Source: Methyloprofundus sp. (GTDB taxonomy: Bacteria; Pseudomonadota; Gammaproteobacteria; Methylococcales; Methylomonadaceae). From it: a stretch of 11,684 bases of DNA. Each line of letters begins with the position of its first letter. The stretch's first letter is position 1. The DNA lies in NCBI GenBank assembly GCA_030636485.1, contig DAOVWV010000024.1, positions 1-11,684 on the forward strand, written 5' to 3'. The translations under genes and the position numbers were made by a program. The notes under the pieces are model-generated. The model was not told the origin of the DNA. It saw only the letters and a list, made by a program, of their open reading frames with translations, and did no database searches. This document shows positions 8,480-11,684 of this stretch, in pieces.

Positions 8480-9568
8480 CTATTGAGCAGGGATCAGCTT
8501 ACCGATTTGCTGACCCTCTTTTAAAAAATGAATACCCGCACTGATGATCATTTCATCACCCTGAAAATCCCCCTGTACACAAGCTTGATTTTGTAAGGTA
8601 GATACAATTTTAACTGGGCGTTGCTGTGCTGTTTTATTCGTGACAATAAAGATGCTGGCCTGTTTACCCTTTAGTAAAATTGCTGAATAAGGGATACAGA
8701 AAGAATTACTTGCCTGCACTAAAGGCATATTGACCAGAACAGATTTACCAGGAGTTAGACCCTGGGTGGCTTCGTTAAAGCGCATGGTGACATCATATGT
8801 TCGGGATATTAAACCCGCTACTGAAGAGATTTCTGTCACCTTTGCTGCAATTTCACGATCCCCACCTTGCCAATGCACGATGCCTTGTTGACCGAGGAAA
8901 AAATGTTGTAATAACCTTTCTGATACATCAACGACTACTTCGAGTTTACCTTGTTTCTGTAAAGTAATAACAGGAACTCCAGGAAGAACCTGTTCATAGG
9001 CTTTGGGTTTGACTTTCCCTATAACTCCCGAGAAAGGTGCCGTCAACCGAGTATAGCTCAGCGCATTCCTTGCTCTCTGTAAGCCCTGTTTAATGACCTT
9101 TATAGTTGCCGCTGCGCTTGCTAATTCAGCTGCTGACTGTTCCAGCTTGATTGTCGCAATGGCATTATCAAGTGCAGCGGCATTGACTCTTTGATCATGT
9201 ATCAGAGCAAATTTATAGCCGGCTTCAGCCTTGAGCAGGTTAGCCTCAAAGGTAGCCACTGCGATCTCAAAATTGTGTGGGTCTAACTTAGCGAGTAGCT
9301 CTCCTTTTTTGACAGACAATCCTTCTTTGGCGAGAATTTCTTCCAATTGCCCAGGAACACGAAAAGCTAAATTAGCGCGTTCTGCGGCTTGTAAAACACC
9401 AGTAAACTGTGCTTCTGTCTTATCGGTCCCTGAGGATAAAAGCATGACTTCTACTGGCCGTAGAGGCTTTTCCACCTGATTTTTAGGTTTATCTGTGCAA
9501 CCAACTAACAGCATACAACATAGAGAAAATGCAGTTAGTGAGATTTGTGTGTTTATTAGGTGTTCCAT
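8480..9568 (-). CDS. RND efflux periplasmic adaptor (membrane fusion protein), lipoprotein
   Basis: Adaptor that joins the RND transporter to the outer-membrane channel; 362 residues, normal for HlyD/AcrA-type proteins. The signal peptide ends in the lipobox LVGC with lipidated Cys24, giving an inner-membrane-anchored periplasmic protein. Domain order: first lipoyl half (ANLAFRVPGQLEEILAKEG to LAKLDP, about 65-97), an Ala-rich alpha-helical hairpin (about 100-170), second lipoyl half (YTRLTAPFSGVIGKV to PVITL, about 172-203), a beta-barrel (about 207-283, with LTPGKSVLVNMPL), and a membrane-proximal domain ending in KEGQQIGKLIP. First gene of the operon. No good Shine-Dalgarno precedes this ATG, but the next Met (19) would cut into the signal, so the start is kept. 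Probably driven by the promoter candidate near 9713-9742. Confidence 0.93.
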   Translation of the reverse strand: MEHLINTQISLTAFSLCCMLLVGCTDKPKNQVEKPLRPVEVMLLSSGTDKTEAQFTGVLQAAERANLAFRVPGQLEEILAKEGLSVKKGELLAKLDPHNFEIAVATFEANLLKAEAGYKFALIHDQRVNAAALDNAIATIKLEQSAAELASAAATIKVIKQGLQRARNALSYTRLTAPFSGVIGKVKPKAYEQVLPGVPVITLQKQGKLEVVVDVSERLLQHFFLGQQGIVHWQGGDREIAAKVTEISSVAGLISRTYDVTMRFNEATQGLTPGKSVLVNMPLVQASNSFCIPYSAILLKGKQASIFIVTNKTAQQRPVKIVSTLQNQACVQGDFQGDEMIISAGIHFLKEGQQIGKLIPAQ

Positions 9569-9644
9569 TTAGTTTTATATTGGTAGGTTTTTAATCAATT
9601 CCTGCAAACTTGTAGGACATAAGGTATCTCCATGAAAACCTTAA

Positions 9645-9695
9645 AGAGGTAAAGTGCCGAAAGTAAGATTCAGGATCTAATATAATTTTACCTCT
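9645..9695. promoter_or_regulatory. Inverted repeat in the pump operon leader
   Basis: AGAGGTAAA at 9645-9653 is the exact reverse complement of TTTACCTCT at 9687-9695. A G-T and a T-A pair extend the stem to 11, around about 29 bases. It lies between the proposed pump promoter and the adaptor start, so it could be a pair of operator half-sites or an RNA stem in the leader. No known regulator site is recognised. Confidence 0.35.
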
Positions 9696-9712
9696 AAGAG
9701 TATATTCATTTA

Positions 9713-9742
9713 ATTATGCTTTCAATATACAAAAAACGACAA
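9713..9742 (-). promoter_or_regulatory. Candidate sigma70 promoter for the efflux operon
   Basis: Read on the minus strand, TTGTCG (9742-9737) and CATAAT (9718-9713) are 18 bases apart, matching the consensus at 4 of 6 and 5 of 6 positions. Transcription would start near 9706, giving a leader of about 140 bases before the adaptor ATG. Several weaker AT-rich hexamers nearby are alternatives. Confidence 0.4.
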
Positions 9743-9786
9743 ATTAAATATTTTCTAAAAGATTACTATCATGGTACCGATCAATA

Positions 9787-9802
9787 CAGGCATAATAGCC
9801 TG
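9787..9802. promoter_or_regulatory. CAGGC-ATAATA-GCCTG palindrome in the divergent control region
   Basis: Exact 5-bp arms flank a six-base centre, and the hexamer CATAAT inside could serve as a plus-strand -10 for the exported-protein gene. No matching -35 is present 16-18 bases upstream. A small operator or a short hairpin are both possible. Confidence 0.3.
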
Positions 9803-9866
9803 CGGTAGGGGTGGAGGGCTGTTTGTTTTGTTTCAAACCCCATAACTTTAGGGAGTTAAAATTACG

Positions 9867-10889
9867 ATGCAATCGACTAGCCACAAATTTTCTACAAAAA
9901 TTATTGCTGCAACACTAGGGGGCTTTTTTTTATTACAGACAAATATCGCCCAAGCGGATATCACTGTTAATGAAATATTTAATCAGCTTGGGTTTTCCGT
10001 GCAGGAAAAGCAAGCTGTATTGAGTGGCAAACTCATAAAGCGAATGCTTAAAAAACGTTCAGATCAAGAAATGGCGGTGGCTGTTGCTTTCAAACTTAAC
10101 AAGGACTCTGAACAACTGCGCAAGGATTTTCTAAAAGGCTTATTTATTGATAAGCCTGATGATATCGTAAGCTATCAATTTATTAGTCCTGATGCCGATT
10201 TTCCAGAATTGCAGCTAACAGCAAAAGAACAACAGGAGATGGGTAAGTTTCTAGCTGCCGAACCAGGAAATACATTGAATTTAAGTGCTGATGAAATCAA
10301 GGCATTTAATGAGCTCGCGAAAACGGATGCGCTAGGAAGTGCCGCAATACTCACGCAATTACACCACCTGCTGAAATCACGCTATAAAGCCTATCGGCAA
10401 GGTGGTCCCGCACTGATAGCTCCCTATCAACGCTCGGCTAGCAAACAATACAAGCTTGGTGATTACCTCAGCAAGAACCGCCAAGAAATCCTACCAACAA
10501 TTAGGCAGTCCTTTCCTGAGTTTTATAAAGCCTTGAATAATTATCCGCAATATAAACCAACTGGTTTGCAGGAACGCTTTATTTTGTTGAAAATGAATAT
10601 TCAAGGGCAGCTGGCTTTTGCATTAGAACATCGCATGGCACTTCAGGAAAATGGAGCTGAAGTAATGGCAGTAACGTATTTTTATGTTAGTCATACACTG
10701 AATGGACAACAAGGGCTGGGCATGTTAATCCCCAATAGTGACGAGTCTATTGTTGTGCAGGTTACCCGTGCTTCTTCTGATGCAGTCGCTGGTTTCGGTA
10801 GCAGTGTTAAATACTTTATAGGGCGGCGAATGCTTGGTGACAGTATATCTGGATTTTATCAGTCGGTACAAAAGAACTATATGCAGTAA
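9867..10889 (+). CDS. Exported protein of unknown function
   Basis: I do not recognise a named domain. The 340-residue product has a classical signal peptide: basic start (HKFSTK), hydrophobic core IIAATLGGFFLL, and a likely cut after AQA at residue 30, so the mature protein is about 310 residues and periplasmic or secreted. No other membrane helix and no lipobox are seen. The mature part is mostly helical and polar. The second half looks the most conserved in style: YRQGGPALIAPYQR (175-188), PEFYKALNNYPQYKP (217-231), LEHRMAL (253-259), TYFYVSHTLNGQQGLGMLIP (270-289), then VAGFGSSVKYFIGRRML (307-323). No Cys occurs in the mature protein and no obvious catalytic motif stands out. The ATG follows AGGGAG at a rather long spacing of 11 bases. 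It is transcribed divergently from the pump operon across 298 bp and could share control with it, but this is only positional. Confidence 0.8.
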   Translation: MQSTSHKFSTKIIAATLGGFFLLQTNIAQADITVNEIFNQLGFSVQEKQAVLSGKLIKRMLKKRSDQEMAVAVAFKLNKDSEQLRKDFLKGLFIDKPDDIVSYQFISPDADFPELQLTAKEQQEMGKFLAAEPGNTLNLSADEIKAFNELAKTDALGSAAILTQLHHLLKSRYKAYRQGGPALIAPYQRSASKQYKLGDYLSKNRQEILPTIRQSFPEFYKALNNYPQYKPTGLQERFILLKMNIQGQLAFALEHRMALQENGAEVMAVTYFYVSHTLNGQQGLGMLIPNSDESIVVQVTRASSDAVAGFGSSVKYFIGRRMLGDSISGFYQSVQKNYMQ

Positions 10890-11530
10890 AGCTATGTGGG
10901 TCGGTGGTTAATAAATAACTCAAGTTTCAGGGTTCAAAATCACATGAAATTTCACGATCCCCTTAATTTAAAGCTTCTTGCTCTAAGATTCAATGCGTCT
11001 AATTGTAGAGCTTGCACAAAAAGTAGTTTATGTACTCTTCAATTGCATCCAGCATCCTTTTAGAAACTATCAGCAATTGCATGGAATTTGTCGCTTTTAG
11101 TATATTTAAAACCTTGTTAATTGAGTATAGTCTCACTAGAAATCACTATAGGCTACTAGCCATTCTACCTCATGAAATATTGGAAACCCTGTCATCAAAG
11201 TTTATTCACATATGAAACGAATAATACAAATCCCAACACACACCGCTTCGTTAGAACTAATTTACTGATTTGACAGCTGTCGGGTTAAAGCCCATCAATT
11301 GCCAAGCCCCGTTTCCCTGATTTTAAGCGAGAGATTGTAATGAAGATAATTTTACAAGTTGGTTACTGTTTTCACATAATGATGCTGTTAGCTAATAACA
11401 CCCAATGATTTTCATAACCACTTTCTAGCCTAGAACAAAGATAAATAAGGTATAAAAAATGGTCTTCTACAGACTGGAGTATAACAACTAACAACATATC
11501 CGGAGAGGTAAATAATTGAGGGGGATAACA
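10890..11530. other. Intergenic region with no supported gene
   Basis: Two short open frames (61 codons from 11030, 22 codons from 11340) lack convincing ribosome sites or protein-like composition and are not called. A 10-bp palindrome GACAGCTGTC sits at 11272-11281. No terminator hairpin with a T-run is visible after the exported-protein gene. The right end, 11502-11530, carries two purine-rich ribosome-site-like tracts (GGAGAGG and GAGGGGG) leading into the small ORF at 11531. Confidence 0.45.
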
Positions 11531-11684
11531 ATGGCGAAAAATGATGATATCCGGAAAGAAATGGAGCAGTTGTGCTACCCCACCAGCTTGATGCACTTAA
11601 GCAAGAATCAGACAACGATACTGCTGAGCAAGATAACAACGCGAGTGCTGAGGTTCTTGGACATTAGCTCAAAAACAACAAGTA
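11531..11684 (+). pseudogene. Start of a small gene, apparently frameshifted; runs off the window edge
   Basis: An ATG preceded by GAGGGGG at 6 bases spacing opens MAKNDDIRKEMEQL, a charged helical start typical of small cytoplasmic proteins. In the same frame the next codons give CYPTSLMHLSKNQTTIL, which looks unlike the start. From base 11575 the +1-shifted frame instead reads LPHQLDALKQESDNDTAEQD and on to a TAG at 11665-11667; this is acidic and helical and continues the first part well. A net two-base change near 11571-11574 (TGTG) would join them. Past that TAG a third frame reads LAQKQQ. The ATG frame itself stays open to the window edge. So this is either a decayed gene, a sequencing error, or an intact ORF of odd composition. 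An in-frame TTG at 11516 behind GGAGAGG is an alternative start. Function unknown. Confidence 0.4.

Noticed and set aside
11030..11215. 61-codon plus-strand open frame
   Set aside because: No ribosome binding site, low-complexity hydrophobic and serine-rich composition, and no recognisable motif; expected by chance in AT-rich DNA.
11272..11281. GACAGCTGTC 10-bp palindrome
   Set aside because: The symmetry does not extend beyond 10 bp and there is no adjacent gene start; a palindrome of this size is expected by chance in a window this long.
11340..11408. 22-codon ORF starting at an ATG after GAGAG
   Set aside because: Too short, with no motif and only a weak ribosome site; nothing distinguishes it from chance.
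11372..11639. Two overlapping minus-strand open frames of about 70 codons
   Set aside because: They lie antisense to the better-supported small ORF start at 11531, lack ribosome sites, and have Cys/Ser/Leu-rich shadow-like composition.

Overview
The window looks like chromosomal DNA from an AT-leaning gammaproteobacterium (about 40% GC by eye). I base this on the lipoprotein-rich tripartite RND pump, an EutR-like AraC regulator and a REP-like palindromic element. I cannot name a genus. There are no rRNA or tRNA genes, CRISPR arrays, transposases, integrases or phage genes.

Layout: (1) Bases 1-840 (+) hold the 3' part of an AraC-family regulator whose start lies off the left edge. (2) Bases 841-1365 are an AT-rich intergenic stretch with one short palindrome. 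(3) Bases 1366-2058 (+) encode a small multi-pass two-pore-helix-type ion channel with a TLGYGD filter. (4) Convergent to it, 2223-3542 (-) encodes a lipoprotein with a DUF900-type alpha/beta hydrolase domain. (5) Bases 3543-3929 are non-coding and carry a 77-bp inverted repeat of REP/BIME type. (6) Bases 3930-9568 (-) are a compact three-gene operon, transcribed in the order periplasmic adaptor (MFP), inner-membrane RND transporter, outer-membrane channel (OMF). The joints are a 6-bp gap and a 1-base TGATG overlap. (7) Bases 9569-9866 are the divergent control region, with a plausible sigma70 promoter for the pump and two inverted repeats. (8) Bases 9867-10889 (+) encode an exported protein of unknown function. 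(9) Bases 10890-11530 have no supported gene. (10) At 11531 a small ORF with a good ribosome binding site begins and runs off the right edge, and it looks frameshifted.

How the genes fit together: the three pump genes supply every part of an envelope-spanning, proton-driven efflux complex, with the adaptor and the channel both predicted to be lipid-anchored. No TetR, MarR or two-component regulator lies next to the pump, and the AraC regulator is too far away to be assigned to it. The ion channel, the lipoprotein hydrolase and the exported protein are separate transcription units with no visible shared pathway.

I did not find convincing evidence of an undescribed system. The items most worth checking are the unnamed exported protein divergent from the pump, the REP-like element behind the pump operon, and the apparently broken small gene at the right edge.
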